In this document: piece after piece, positions 52,479 to 60,521 of the stretch
How the letters are laid out: every line of letters begins with the position of its first letter
Position numbering within the stretch: the first letter of the stretch is position 1
Source: Micromonospora saelicesensis
GTDB taxonomy: Bacteria; Actinomycetota; Actinomycetes; Mycobacteriales; Micromonosporaceae
DNA: 64,000 nt
Assembly (NCBI RefSeq): GCF_900091575.1
Contig: NZ_FMCR01000003.1
Coordinates: 62,001 to 126,000, forward strand
Direction: 5' to 3'
Made by a program: the position numbers and the translations under genes
The notes under the pieces: model-generated
What the model saw: the letters and a program-made list of their open reading frames with translations, nothing else
Database searches by the model: none
What the model was told of the DNA's origin: nothing

Positions 52479-53468
52479 GTGGCCGAAAAGGTGACCATCG
52501 CGACGGTGGCCCGGCACGCCCGAGTCAGCCGGCAGACGGTGTCCAACGTGCTCAACAGCCCGCACATCGTGCGGCAGGAGACCCGTCAGCGGGTCGAGGA
52601 CGCGATCAACGCGCTCGGCTACCGGGCCAACCAGGCCGCCCGACAGATGCGCACCGGCCGGTCCCGCCTCATCGCCGCCCGGATCGACCCGACCCGCGAC
52701 GGCATCAACGGCTCCGTGCTCGACCGTTTCCTGCACGGCCTCACCGAGACCGCCGACGCCGCCGGCTACCGGGTGCTGCTCTACACCGCCACCGACGACG
52801 ACCGGGAGATCGCCACCTACGGCGACCTGCTCGGCACCTACGAGTTGGACGCGTTCGTGCTGGTGGGCACCAAGTACGGCGACCCGCGTACCGAATGGCT
52901 CGCCGACCGGGACGTGCCGTTCGTGACCTTCGGTCGCCCATGGGACGCGCTCGACGCGCACCCCTGGGTGGACGTGGACGGCGCCGCCGGCACCGCCCAG
53001 GCCACCCGGCGTCTGCTCGACGCCGGCCACCGGCGGATCGCCTTCATCGGCTGGCCGGTCGGCTCCGGCGTCGGCGACGACCGGCGAGCCGGCTGGCGCG
53101 ACGCGCTGCGTGCGGCCGGCGTCGACCCGACCGGGCTGCACCGGGAGACCGAGGACGGCATCGCCGAGGGCGAACGCCTGATGCACGACCTGCTCGACAC
53201 CGTGGCACCGAGCGCCGTGGTCTGCGCCAGCGACTCACTCGCCCTCGGCGCCCTCCAGGCGATTCGCGGCGTCGACCCGCCCGTGTCGGTGATCGGCTTC
53301 GACGACACGCCGGTGGCTGCCGCGGTCGGGCTGACCAGCGTCAGCCAACCGCTCGGCGAGGCCGCCGCCCGCTGCGTGGACCTGCTCACCGGGGTCCTCG
53401 ACGGCGACCATGAGACCCCCACCCCCGTGCTGCTCCAGCCCTCGTTGGCACTGCGGCACACCGCGTAG
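52479..53468 (+). CDS. LacI family transcriptional regulator
   Basis: 329-aa repressor. N-terminal HTH VTIATVARHARVSRQTVSNVLN with hinge helix near residues 45-58 (NQAARQMRTGRS), followed by the periplasmic-binding-protein-like sugar domain (DAFVLVGTKYGD, FIGWPVGSGVGDDRRAGW, SVIGFDDTPVAAAVGLTSVSQP). It heads the SBP-permease-permease genes 24 nt downstream; autoregulation through the 15-bp inverted repeat just upstream is likely. GTG with GAGAGGG. Ligand unknown, probably a glucoside or gluco-oligosaccharide given the neighbour hydrolase. Confidence 0.94.
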   Translation: MAEKVTIATVARHARVSRQTVSNVLNSPHIVRQETRQRVEDAINALGYRANQAARQMRTGRSRLIAARIDPTRDGINGSVLDRFLHGLTETADAAGYRVLLYTATDDDREIATYGDLLGTYELDAFVLVGTKYGDPRTEWLADRDVPFVTFGRPWDALDAHPWVDVDGAAGTAQATRRLLDAGHRRIAFIGWPVGSGVGDDRRAGWRDALRAAGVDPTGLHRETEDGIAEGERLMHDLLDTVAPSAVVCASDSLALGALQAIRGVDPPVSVIGFDDTPVAAAVGLTSVSQPLGEAAARCVDLLTGVLDGDHETPTPVLLQPSLALRHTA

Positions 53469-53492
53469 TCCCACCCCCCACCAGGAGAAACC

Positions 53493-54743
53493 ATGGCACC
53501 CCGAACAATCACCCGGGCAGCGGTGGCCGGCCTCGCCGCCGTCGCCCTCCTTGGCTCCGCCGCCTGCGGCAGCGGCTTCGACGACTCCTCCGGCGACACC
53601 GCCCAGTCCAGCGGCCCGGCCAGCCTGCAGATCCTGATCGGCTCGTCCGGCGAGGCCGAGACCAAGGCCGTGCAGGACGCCGCCGCGAAGTGGGCCAGCA
53701 GTTCGGGCAACACCGCGACGGTCACCCCGGCACAGGACCTCACCCAGCAGCTCGGTCAGGCCCTCGCCGGCGGCACCCCGCCGGACGTCTTCTACGTGGA
53801 CGCGGCCCAGTTCGCCAACTACGCCAGCGTCGGTGCTCTCGAGCCGTACGGCGACAAAATCAGCAACTCGGGCGACTTCTACGAGAGCCTGCGCAGCGCC
53901 TTCACGTACGACGGCAAGGTCTACTGCGCGCCCAAGGACTTCTCGACCCTGGCCCTGCAGATCAACACCGACCTGTGGACCAGGGCCGGGCTGACCGACG
54001 CCGACGTGCCGACGACCTGGGAGCAGCTCACCGCCGTCGCCCAGAAGATCAAGGCCAAGGGGCAGGTTCCGCTGGCCCTCGGTGACACCCGGGACCGGAT
54101 CGGTGCCTTCATGGTGCAGAACGGCGGCTGGCTGGTGAGCAAGGACGGCAAGCAGCCCACGGCCGACACCCCGGAGAACCTCGCCGCTCTCCAGTACGTC
54201 AAGACCATGCTCAGCACCGGCCTGGCCAAGTACCCGAAGCAGCTCGACGCCGGCTGGTCCGGTGAGGCGTTCGGCAAGGGCAAGGCCGTGATGACCATTG
54301 AGGGCAACTGGATCAAGGGTGCTCTGCAGAACGACTTCCCGAACGTGAAGTACAAGGTCGTGGCGCTGCCGGCCGGTCCCAAGGGGCAGGGCACCCTCTC
54401 CTTCACCCAGTGCTGGGGCGTGGCCGCGAAGAGCAAGTACAAGGATCAGGCGATCAAGTTCGTCGAGGCGATGACCAGCGGCGAGCAGCAGATGACCTTC
54501 GCGAAGGCGTTCGGTGTCATGCCGTCCCGCCAGTCGGCCCGTGACCAGTACACCGCCGCCTTCCCGGCGGACAAGGTGTTCATCGACGGCGCCGCGTACG
54601 CCCAGGGCCCGGTGAACGCCCCGAAGATGGACAGCGTCCTCAAGGACCTCGACACAGGTCTGCAGGGGCTGGCCAACGGCGACCCGAAGACCGTGCTGCA
54701 GAACTTCGACAAGAACGCCAAGGCGGCGCTCGGCGGCAGCTGA
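53493..54743 (+). CDS. Sugar ABC transporter substrate-binding lipoprotein
   Basis: 416-aa family 1 (MalE/UgpB-like) binding protein. Signal peptide with lipobox GSAA-C25, then ILIGSSGEAETKAVQDAAAKW and FYVDAAQFANYASVGALEPYG; the MTIEGNWIKGAL stretch and ATP-independent capture fold are typical of oligosaccharide binders. Anchored outside the membrane, it delivers substrate to the two permeases that follow. A 10-bp GC hairpin (54750-54783) follows the gene, likely letting it be made in excess over the permeases. Confidence 0.94.
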   Translation: MAPRTITRAAVAGLAAVALLGSAACGSGFDDSSGDTAQSSGPASLQILIGSSGEAETKAVQDAAAKWASSSGNTATVTPAQDLTQQLGQALAGGTPPDVFYVDAAQFANYASVGALEPYGDKISNSGDFYESLRSAFTYDGKVYCAPKDFSTLALQINTDLWTRAGLTDADVPTTWEQLTAVAQKIKAKGQVPLALGDTRDRIGAFMVQNGGWLVSKDGKQPTADTPENLAALQYVKTMLSTGLAKYPKQLDAGWSGEAFGKGKAVMTIEGNWIKGALQNDFPNVKYKVVALPAGPKGQGTLSFTQCWGVAAKSKYKDQAIKFVEAMTSGEQQMTFAKAFGVMPSRQSARDQYTAAFPADKVFIDGAAYAQGPVNAPKMDSVLKDLDTGLQGLANGDPKTVLQNFDKNAKAALGGS

Positions 54744-54749
54744 GGTGAT

Positions 54750-54783
54750 GGCGGGGGCCTCGGCGAACACCGGGGCCCCCGCC
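54750..54783 (+). terminator. Hairpin after the binding-protein gene (partial terminator/stabiliser)
   Basis: GGCGGGGGCC (54750-54759) pairs perfectly with GGCCCCCGCC (54774-54783). Inside an operon such structures usually protect the binding-protein mRNA 3' end and reduce permease expression. Confidence 0.55.
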
Positions 54784-54815
54784 GCACGTCGGCCGGAGAG
54801 AAGAAGGGAGGGAAG

Positions 54816-55937
54816 ATGGCAACCGAGACACTGACCGCCGCGGCGACCGCGGGCGGGGCCGGCCCTCGCCGAAGCAGGGGCGGCATCCGGAGCAACGAGA
54901 ACCTCGCCGGCTGGCTCTTCGTCGCGCCGGTGATCGTCATTCTGGGGCTGTTCCTGCTACTGCCCATCCTGATGGCGCTCTGGGTCAGCCTGACCGACTG
55001 GAACGGCCAGGGCAGCCCGTTCACCGGCGACGTCCCGTTCGTCGGCGCGCACAACTACACCCAGTTGTTCACCGAGGACGGGCTGGCCCGCCGCGACTTC
55101 ATGACCAGCCTCCGCAACAACATCTACTACGTGGCGATCGTGGTTCCGGCGCAGACAGTGCTGGCGCTCGGACTGGCGTTGGTCGTCAACAACCGGATGC
55201 TCAAGGGCAAGAGCTTCTTCCGCAGCGCCTTCTACTTCCCCTCGGTGACCAGCTCGGTCGCGATCAGCGTGGTGTTCCTGTTCCTCTTCGCCAACTCCGG
55301 CGCGGTGAACGCGCTGCTCGGTTTCCTCGGTATCGACGGCCCGGAGTGGTTCGCCGACTCCCGGGGCGTTCTGCACCTGCTGTTCGGCGTGGTCGGCGTC
55401 GACTCGCCACCGGCGGCACTGGCCGACGGCGGCCCGTTTGGGCTGACCTGGTGGGACTGGCTGGCCGGCCCGAGCGTGGCGATGATCTCGATCATCACGT
55501 TGGTCGTCTGGACCACCTCCGGCACCTTCATGCTGATGTTCCTGGCCGGGCTGCAGAACGTGCCGGTCACGCTGGACGAGGCGAGCACCCTCGACGGCGC
55601 GTCCCGGTGGCAGCGCTTCCGGTACGTCACCCTGCCGATGATCAGACCCACCACCTTCCTGGTGCTCACCCTCGGCATGATCGGCTCCTGGCAGGTCTTC
55701 GACCAGGTGTACGTGATGAGCCAGGGCGACCCGGCCAAGACCACGCTCACCCCGGCGTACCTGTCGTACCGGACCGCCTTCCGGGACTTTGACTACGGCT
55801 CCGGCGCGGCGATCTCCTTCGTCCTGTTTCTGATCATCATCGTGCTCACACTGATCCAGCGCCGGGCGCTGGCCGAGCGGGACACCGACCGGCCGCGCCG
55901 CGGCCTTTGGCGTCGGCGCGTACCGGAAAGGTCCTGA
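54816..55937 (+). CDS. Sugar ABC transporter permease (MalF/UgpA type)
   Basis: 373-aa inner-membrane subunit. About seven helices; the first (AGWLFVAPVIVILGLFLLLPILMALWVSLTDW) is family-typical. The EAA loop reads LDEASTLDGASRWQRFRYVTLPMIRPT (about 255-285), which docks on the ATPase. An unusual 45-residue stretch with WFADSRGVLHLLFGVVGVDSPPAALADGG lies in the periplasmic loop before helix 5. ATG after GAAGGGAGG. Confidence 0.94.
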   Translation: MATETLTAAATAGGAGPRRSRGGIRSNENLAGWLFVAPVIVILGLFLLLPILMALWVSLTDWNGQGSPFTGDVPFVGAHNYTQLFTEDGLARRDFMTSLRNNIYYVAIVVPAQTVLALGLALVVNNRMLKGKSFFRSAFYFPSVTSSVAISVVFLFLFANSGAVNALLGFLGIDGPEWFADSRGVLHLLFGVVGVDSPPAALADGGPFGLTWWDWLAGPSVAMISIITLVVWTTSGTFMLMFLAGLQNVPVTLDEASTLDGASRWQRFRYVTLPMIRPTTFLVLTLGMIGSWQVFDQVYVMSQGDPAKTTLTPAYLSYRTAFRDFDYGSGAAISFVLFLIIIVLTLIQRRALAERDTDRPRRGLWRRRVPERS

Positions 55938-55938
55938 G

Positions 55939-56826
55939 ATGGCCGTGCTCACCGACCGCCCGGCAGCGGCGCCCGCGCGGCGTCAGCAGCGCGCTGCCCG
56001 CACCCTGGCCACCCGCTTCCTGGGGTACGCCACGCTGGTCTTCTTCGGGCTGGTGTTCCTCTACCCGTTCGTCATCCAGATCGGCAACGCGCTCAAGACT
56101 GAGCCCGACGCGGCGGCGAACCCGCTGTCACCGTTTCCGGACCCGCTCACGCTGGCCGGCTTCGAACGGATCTTCGCCGGCACCAACTTTCCGCTGTGGC
56201 TGGGCAACTCGCTGCTGGTGACGGTGCTGGTCACCATCGGCCGGGTCTTCTTCGACTCGCTCGCCGGGTACGCGCTGGCCAGGCTGCGGTTCCGGGGCCG
56301 CGGCGGGCTGTTCGCCGCCGTCATCGCGGTGATGGCGGTGCCCGGGGTGGTGCTGCTGATCCCGAAGTTCCTGGTGCTCAACCAGCTCGGCCTCTACAAC
56401 AGCTACGCCGGGCTGGTGGTGCCGCTGCTGGCCGACGCGGCGGGCGTGTTCATCATGAAGCAGTTCTTCGAATCGATCCCGGTGAGCGTCGAGGAGGCCG
56501 CCCGGATAGACGGGGCGAGCATCTTCCGTACCTTCTGGTCGGTGGTGCTGCCGATGGCGAAACCGGCGCTGATCACCCTCACCATTCTGTCGTTCCAGGG
56601 CTCCTGGAACGAGTTCCCGCACAGCCTGGTGTCGGTACAGGACCCGGACCTGTTCACCCTGCCGCGTGGGTTGGCCGACCTGGTCAGCGGCTCGCTCGGC
56701 AAGGGCACCCAGTACCCGCTCAAGCTCGGCGCCGCGCTGCTGGCCACCATCCCGGTAGCGATCATCTTCGTGGTGTTCCAGCGGTACTTCGTCCGCGACG
56801 CCAACGACGGCTCGGACAAGGGCTGA
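55939..56826 (+). CDS. Sugar ABC transporter permease (MalG/UgpE type)
   Basis: 295-aa second membrane subunit, six helices, EAA loop VEEAARIDGASIFRTFWSVVLPMAKPAL (about 185-210), then PHSLVSVQDPDLFTLPRGLADL. The ATG lies 1 nt after the previous stop, so translation is coupled. No ATPase gene follows; in actinomycetes such importers usually share one ATPase (MsiK), encoded elsewhere. A bidirectional hairpin follows. Confidence 0.94.
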   Translation: MAVLTDRPAAAPARRQQRAARTLATRFLGYATLVFFGLVFLYPFVIQIGNALKTEPDAAANPLSPFPDPLTLAGFERIFAGTNFPLWLGNSLLVTVLVTIGRVFFDSLAGYALARLRFRGRGGLFAAVIAVMAVPGVVLLIPKFLVLNQLGLYNSYAGLVVPLLADAAGVFIMKQFFESIPVSVEEAARIDGASIFRTFWSVVLPMAKPALITLTILSFQGSWNEFPHSLVSVQDPDLFTLPRGLADLVSGSLGKGTQYPLKLGAALLATIPVAIIFVVFQRYFVRDANDGSDKG

Positions 56827-56831
56827 CCGGC

Positions 56832-56865
56832 CCGGTGTGGCGGCCCTACCGGGGCCGCCAACCGG
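56832..56865. terminator. Hairpin terminator between convergent genes
   Basis: GGCGGCCC (56839-56846) with GGGCCGCC (56852-56859), extended by CCGGT/ACCGG at the base. It starts 6 nt after the permease stop and ends next to the convergent acetyltransferase stop. Confidence 0.6.
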
Positions 56866-56866
56866 T

Positions 56867-57448
56867 TCACTCGGCCGGTACCTTCTCGGCCGGCACGCCC
56901 ACGTGCAGGCGCACCTGGGGCACCAGCATGTCGTCGACGTCCAGCGCCCGGGCCGCGCCGTCGGGCTCCCACCCGGTGCTGGTCAGGAACTTGCGGGTCG
57001 CCTCGTCCCCGTCGAACGCCCAGGCCACCGCCCGGCTCATCCCGTCCTCGCGCCACAGGTCGACGGCGGCCGCGAGCAGCCGGCTGCCGTGCCCCCGCCG
57101 GCCCCACCGCGGCTCCACCAGCAGGTCGGTCACCGCCGCCACATCCGGGCCGAGAGCGTCGGCCGGCTCACCCGGGGCCAACGCCTCGCCGTCGGCCGGG
57201 CCGGAGGCGGCGAACCCCACCAGATACGATTGCTCGGCCTGTTCGACGGCGACCAGCACCCGGTGCGCGCCCGAGGGCGGCTCCAGCACCGCGGCGCTCC
57301 ACCGCCGGGCGAGGAACGCCTCGTCCAGGTTGTCGAGCACATGCCGAGGCAGGATCCGGCGGTACGCGACCCGCCAGGTCGCGAGCTGGATGCGTGCGAT
57401 CTCGCCGGCGTCCTCGGGACGCGCCGGGCGGACGTACCCGAGAGCCAT
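56867..57448 (-). CDS. GNAT family N-acetyltransferase
   Basis: 193-aa protein. ALGYVRPARPEDAGEIARIQLATWRVAYRRILP is typical of the YhbS/PhnO-like group; VTDLLVEPRWGRRGHGSRLLAAAVDLW is the acetyl-CoA loop. Ends with a 25-residue extension. ATG 57448 with TAGGCT 8 nt before it on the minus strand, i.e. probably leaderless, and divergent from the GT87 gene. Substrate unknown. Confidence 0.86.
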   Translation of the reverse strand: MALGYVRPARPEDAGEIARIQLATWRVAYRRILPRHVLDNLDEAFLARRWSAAVLEPPSGAHRVLVAVEQAEQSYLVGFAASGPADGEALAPGEPADALGPDVAAVTDLLVEPRWGRRGHGSRLLAAAVDLWREDGMSRAVAWAFDGDEATRKFLTSTGWEPDGAARALDVDDMLVPQVRLHVGVPAEKVPAE

Positions 57449-57456
57449 GGGACGGA

Positions 57457-57462
57457 AGCCTA
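57457..57462 (-). promoter_or_regulatory. -10-like box of a leaderless promoter (GNAT gene)
   Basis: TAGGCT on the minus strand ends 8 nt before ATG 57448. Confidence 0.45.
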
Positions 57463-57483
57463 CGCAGGGCGAGGGAGACGACG

Positions 57484-58758
57484 GTGGCGCAGGGTGCCAA
57501 CAGGACGACCGCGCAGGTCGTCGGGGTGGTGGTGCTCGCCGCGGCGGTCACCGGGTTCCTCGCCGTCGCCGCCGTCCGGCACGGGTTCTTCGACCTGAAG
57601 GTCTACTACGGCGCGTTGACCTGGTGGGTGCACGACGGCGGGGAGATCTACGACTACCTCAAGCCGGGCACCCAGTACGGCTTCACCTATCCGCCGTTCG
57701 CCGCGCTGGTCATGCTGCCGATGGCGTACCTGCCGTGGACGGCCGCGATCGTGGTGAGCGTGCTCGCCAGCGTGGCCACCACAACGGTGCTGATCTGGTG
57801 GCTGGTCGACCCGATCGCCCGCCGCGCCGGTTGGACCCGGTGGTTCGCCCTCGCCGTGGCGCTCTGCCTGGCCGCCGCGTTCGAACCGATGCGGGAGACG
57901 GTCAACTTCGGCCAGGTCAACACACTGCTGCTCTTCCTGGTGGCGGTGGACCTGATGCGGCTGCTGCCCGCCGGCAACCGGTGGGCCGGGGTGGGCATCG
58001 GCCTCGCCACCGCGATCAAACTGACCCCTGGCGTGTTCATCGTCTACCTGCTGGTGACCGGGCGGTGGCGGGCGGCGCTCACCGCCAGTGGCACGGCCGC
58101 CGGGGTTTCGCTGCTGGCTGCCGCGCTCTTCCCGGACGCGTCCCGGGAGTTCTGGACCGAGGCCCTGTGGAACACCGGGCGGGTGGGCGAGCTGGCCTTC
58201 GTCTCCAACCAGTCGCTGCGCGGGGTGGTCGCCCGACTCGACCCGGAGCACCCGAGCACCCTGCTGTGGCTGCTGCTGGTGCTGGGCACCCTGGCGCTCT
58301 GGGCCTGGCGCTCCCGGGCCGCCGTCGCGGCCGGCGACGAGGCGACCGGCCTGGCGCTGACCGGCGCGGTGATGTGCCTGGTCAGCCCGGTCACCTGGGT
58401 GCACCACCTGGTCTGGCTGCTGCCCGCGTTGATCCTGCTGGTCGACAACGCGATGGCCGCGCCGGCCGGCCGCCGACGGCAGGTCCTGCTGGTCGCCGCG
58501 ACCATCGGGTACGCGCTGCTGATCAGCCGGACCGTCTGGCTCTGGGAGAAGGACTTCAGCGGCGTCGACGGTTTCCTGGGCAGCAACGCCTACGTGTGGG
58601 TCAGTCTGGCGCTGCTGGCCTTCCTGCCGATCCGCCGGTGGTTGACCCCGAACGGGTCAGTGGTCGAGGCGTCCGGCGTACCGCAGCTCGACCAGCCCGA
58701 CCGGCGGGCCCCCACCGGCCAGCGGCACCTGGTAGGTCGACCGCTCACCGTCCGGTGA
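57484..58758 (+). CDS. GT87-type polyprenyl-phosphate-sugar membrane glycosyltransferase (DUF2029)
   Basis: 424-aa polytopic protein with about ten helices. The extracytoplasmic loop after TM1 holds FFDLKVYYGALTWWVHDGGEIYDY (conserved Asp used as base in GT-C enzymes) and PGTQYGFTYPPFAALVMLP; GQVNTLLLFLVAVDL and GVGIGLATAIKLTPGVFIVYLLV are GT87 marks. Relatives (e.g. PimE) add mannose from polyprenyl-phosphate-mannose to envelope glycolipids; the acceptor here is unknown. GTG 57484 follows GAGGGAG. Its 3' end overlaps the convergent acetyltransferase gene by 102 bp. Confidence 0.9.
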   Translation: MAQGANRTTAQVVGVVVLAAAVTGFLAVAAVRHGFFDLKVYYGALTWWVHDGGEIYDYLKPGTQYGFTYPPFAALVMLPMAYLPWTAAIVVSVLASVATTTVLIWWLVDPIARRAGWTRWFALAVALCLAAAFEPMRETVNFGQVNTLLLFLVAVDLMRLLPAGNRWAGVGIGLATAIKLTPGVFIVYLLVTGRWRAALTASGTAAGVSLLAAALFPDASREFWTEALWNTGRVGELAFVSNQSLRGVVARLDPEHPSTLLWLLLVLGTLALWAWRSRAAVAAGDEATGLALTGAVMCLVSPVTWVHHLVWLLPALILLVDNAMAAPAGRRRQVLLVAATIGYALLISRTVWLWEKDFSGVDGFLGSNAYVWVSLALLAFLPIRRWLTPNGSVVEASGVPQLDQPDRRAPTGQRHLVGRPLTVR

Positions 58759-59208
58759 CAGGCCGGCGCGCTCGCAGAACCGCCGGGCCCGCAGGTTGTC
58801 CGCCAGCACCCACGCCCGGTACCCGGCCCAGCCCCGCTCGGTGAGCCCGCTGCGGGCGGCGTCCAGCAGCGCCGAGGCGGTCCCGTCACCCCAGTGGGCC
58901 GGCTCCACGTAGAGCGCCACCACCTCGCCGACCGTCGGGTCCAGGTCGTCCCGGTCCTGGTTGCGGCGGTACGGCCCGAAGGTGGTGAAACCCACGACCA
59001 ACCCGTCCACCTCGCCGAGCACTGTGGTGAACGGGTGTTCCGGATCGGCGGTGCCGACGTCGCGACGACGCTGCGCCCAGGCCACCACGTTGAGCCGCCC
59101 GAGCACCTCGTCCGGCATGAAGCCGGCGTAGCCCGCCTGCCAGCCGTGCACGTGTACCCGGGCGACCGCCTCGGCGTCGTCCGGTTCCTCCCGACGGATG
59201 GTCAGCAT
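58657..59208 (-). CDS. GNAT family N-acetyltransferase
   Basis: 183-aa protein. MLTIRREEPDDAEAVARVHVHGWQAGYAGFMP is the usual start, VVALYVEPAHWGDGTASALLDAA the acetyl-CoA loop, and NLRARRFCERAGL the C-terminal signature. The last 34 codons lie on the opposite strand of the GT87 3' end. TAGAAC precedes the ATG by 6 nt. The third acetyltransferase of this accessory block; substrate unknown. Confidence 0.87.
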   Translation of the reverse strand: MLTIRREEPDDAEAVARVHVHGWQAGYAGFMPDEVLGRLNVVAWAQRRRDVGTADPEHPFTTVLGEVDGLVVGFTTFGPYRRNQDRDDLDPTVGEVVALYVEPAHWGDGTASALLDAARSGLTERGWAGYRAWVLADNLRARRFCERAGLSPDGERSTYQVPLAGGGPPVGLVELRYAGRLDH

Positions 59209-59273
59209 TGCACCGTTCTATGCCCCGTTGGTCGTCACGTCCAGCTTCCCGCACCGGCGTCGTACCGATGAAT

Positions 59274-59279
59274 TAAGGT
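59274..59279 (+). promoter_or_regulatory. -10-like box of a leaderless promoter (DNA glycosylase gene)
   Basis: TAAGGT ends 8 nt before ATG 59288. Confidence 0.45.
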
Positions 59280-59287
59280 CGCCGACG

Positions 59288-60517
59288 ATGACCGCACCGG
59301 AATCACTCTCGCTCGCCCAGGCCCGCCGCGTGGCGCTCGCCGCCCAGGGCTTCGCCGACCCGGCGCCGACGGGCGTGCCCACCCGCCGGCACCTGCGTCG
59401 CGTGTTGGGCCGGGTCGGGCTGATCCAGATGGACTCGGTCAACGTGCTGCAACGCGCGCACTACCTGCCGCTCTACAGCCGGCTCGGGCCCTACCCGACC
59501 ACGTTGCTCGACGAGGCCGCCTACCGGCGTCCCCGCGAGCTGTTCGAATACTGGGGCCATGAGGCGTCGCTGGTCCCGGTGGAGCTGCACCCGATGCTGC
59601 GCTGGCGGATGGCCCGGGCGCACAGCGAATCGTGGGGCGGCATGCGGCGGATCGCCCAGGAGCAGCCGGAACTGGTCGCCTGGGTCCGGGACGAGGTGGC
59701 CGCCCGGGGGCCGCTGACCGCTGCCGAGATCGAGCACGACGCGCCACGGGAGACCGGCAACTGGGGTTGGAACTGGTCGGCGGTAAAGCGGGCGTTGGAG
59801 TTCCTGTTCTGGGCTGGGGAGGTGGCTGCCGCCGAGCGCAGCACCTCCTTCGCCCGCCGCTACGACCTGCCCGAGCGGGTGCTGCCCCCGGCTGTGCTGG
59901 CCTCGCCCACCCCGACCGACGCCGAGGCGTACCGGACGCTGGTTGCCCTCGCCGCGCGGTCCCTCGGGGTGGCCGCCGAGCCGGAGCTGCGCGACTACTT
60001 CCGGTTGCCGCTGGCCGGCGCCCGGCAGGCCGTCGCAGAGCTGGCCGAGGCCGGTGAGCTGGTGCCGGTCACCGTGGCGGGCTGGCGACAGCCGGCCTGG
60101 CTGCACACGTCCGCCCGGCTGCCCCGCTGGGTGCGGGGCAACACACTGGTCAGCCCCTTCGATCCGCTGATCTGGGAACGTGCCCGCACCGAGCGACTGT
60201 TCGACTTCAGCTACCGGATCGAGATCTACGTCCCGGCGCCACAGCGGGTGTACGGGTACTACGTGTTGCCGTTCCTGCAGGGCGACCGGTTCACCGCCCG
60301 GGTCGATCTGAAGGCCGATCGGAAGGCCGGGGTGCTGCTGGTGCCGGCCGCCTGGCTCGAACCCGGCGCTGACCCGGGGGAGACCGCCGTCGCACTCGCC
60401 GCCGAGCTGTACCGCCTCGCCGGCTGGCTCGGCCTGGACGCGGTGGCCCCGCCAGCGGCCGGCGATCTGGCCGGTCCGCTCACCGCCGCGTTGGCCGGCG
60501 TGTCCGGTGTACCGTGA
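59288..60517 (+). CDS. HTH_42 winged-helix DNA glycosylase, YcaQ/AlkX-like
   Basis: 409-aa member of the HTH_42 superfamily, which includes E. coli YcaQ (AlkX, unhooks interstrand crosslinks) and Streptomyces AlkZ (azinomycin resistance). The catalytic motif Gln-hydrophobic-Asp is seen as Q47-M-D49 in GRVGLIQMDSVNVLQRAHYLPLYSRLG; Gln-x-Asp is the YcaQ-like version, Gln-x-Gln the AlkZ-like one. Further marks are YWGHEASLVPVELHPMLRWRM and NTLVSPFDPLIWERARTERLFDFSYRIEIYVP. ATG 59288 was chosen over 59198, whose codons overlap the divergent gene's promoter. Confidence 0.87.
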   Translation: MTAPESLSLAQARRVALAAQGFADPAPTGVPTRRHLRRVLGRVGLIQMDSVNVLQRAHYLPLYSRLGPYPTTLLDEAAYRRPRELFEYWGHEASLVPVELHPMLRWRMARAHSESWGGMRRIAQEQPELVAWVRDEVAARGPLTAAEIEHDAPRETGNWGWNWSAVKRALEFLFWAGEVAAAERSTSFARRYDLPERVLPPAVLASPTPTDAEAYRTLVALAARSLGVAAEPELRDYFRLPLAGARQAVAELAEAGELVPVTVAGWRQPAWLHTSARLPRWVRGNTLVSPFDPLIWERARTERLFDFSYRIEIYVPAPQRVYGYYVLPFLQGDRFTARVDLKADRKAGVLLVPAAWLEPGADPGETAVALAAELYRLAGWLGLDAVAPPAAGDLAGPLTAALAGVSGVP

Positions 60518-60521
60518 GCGC

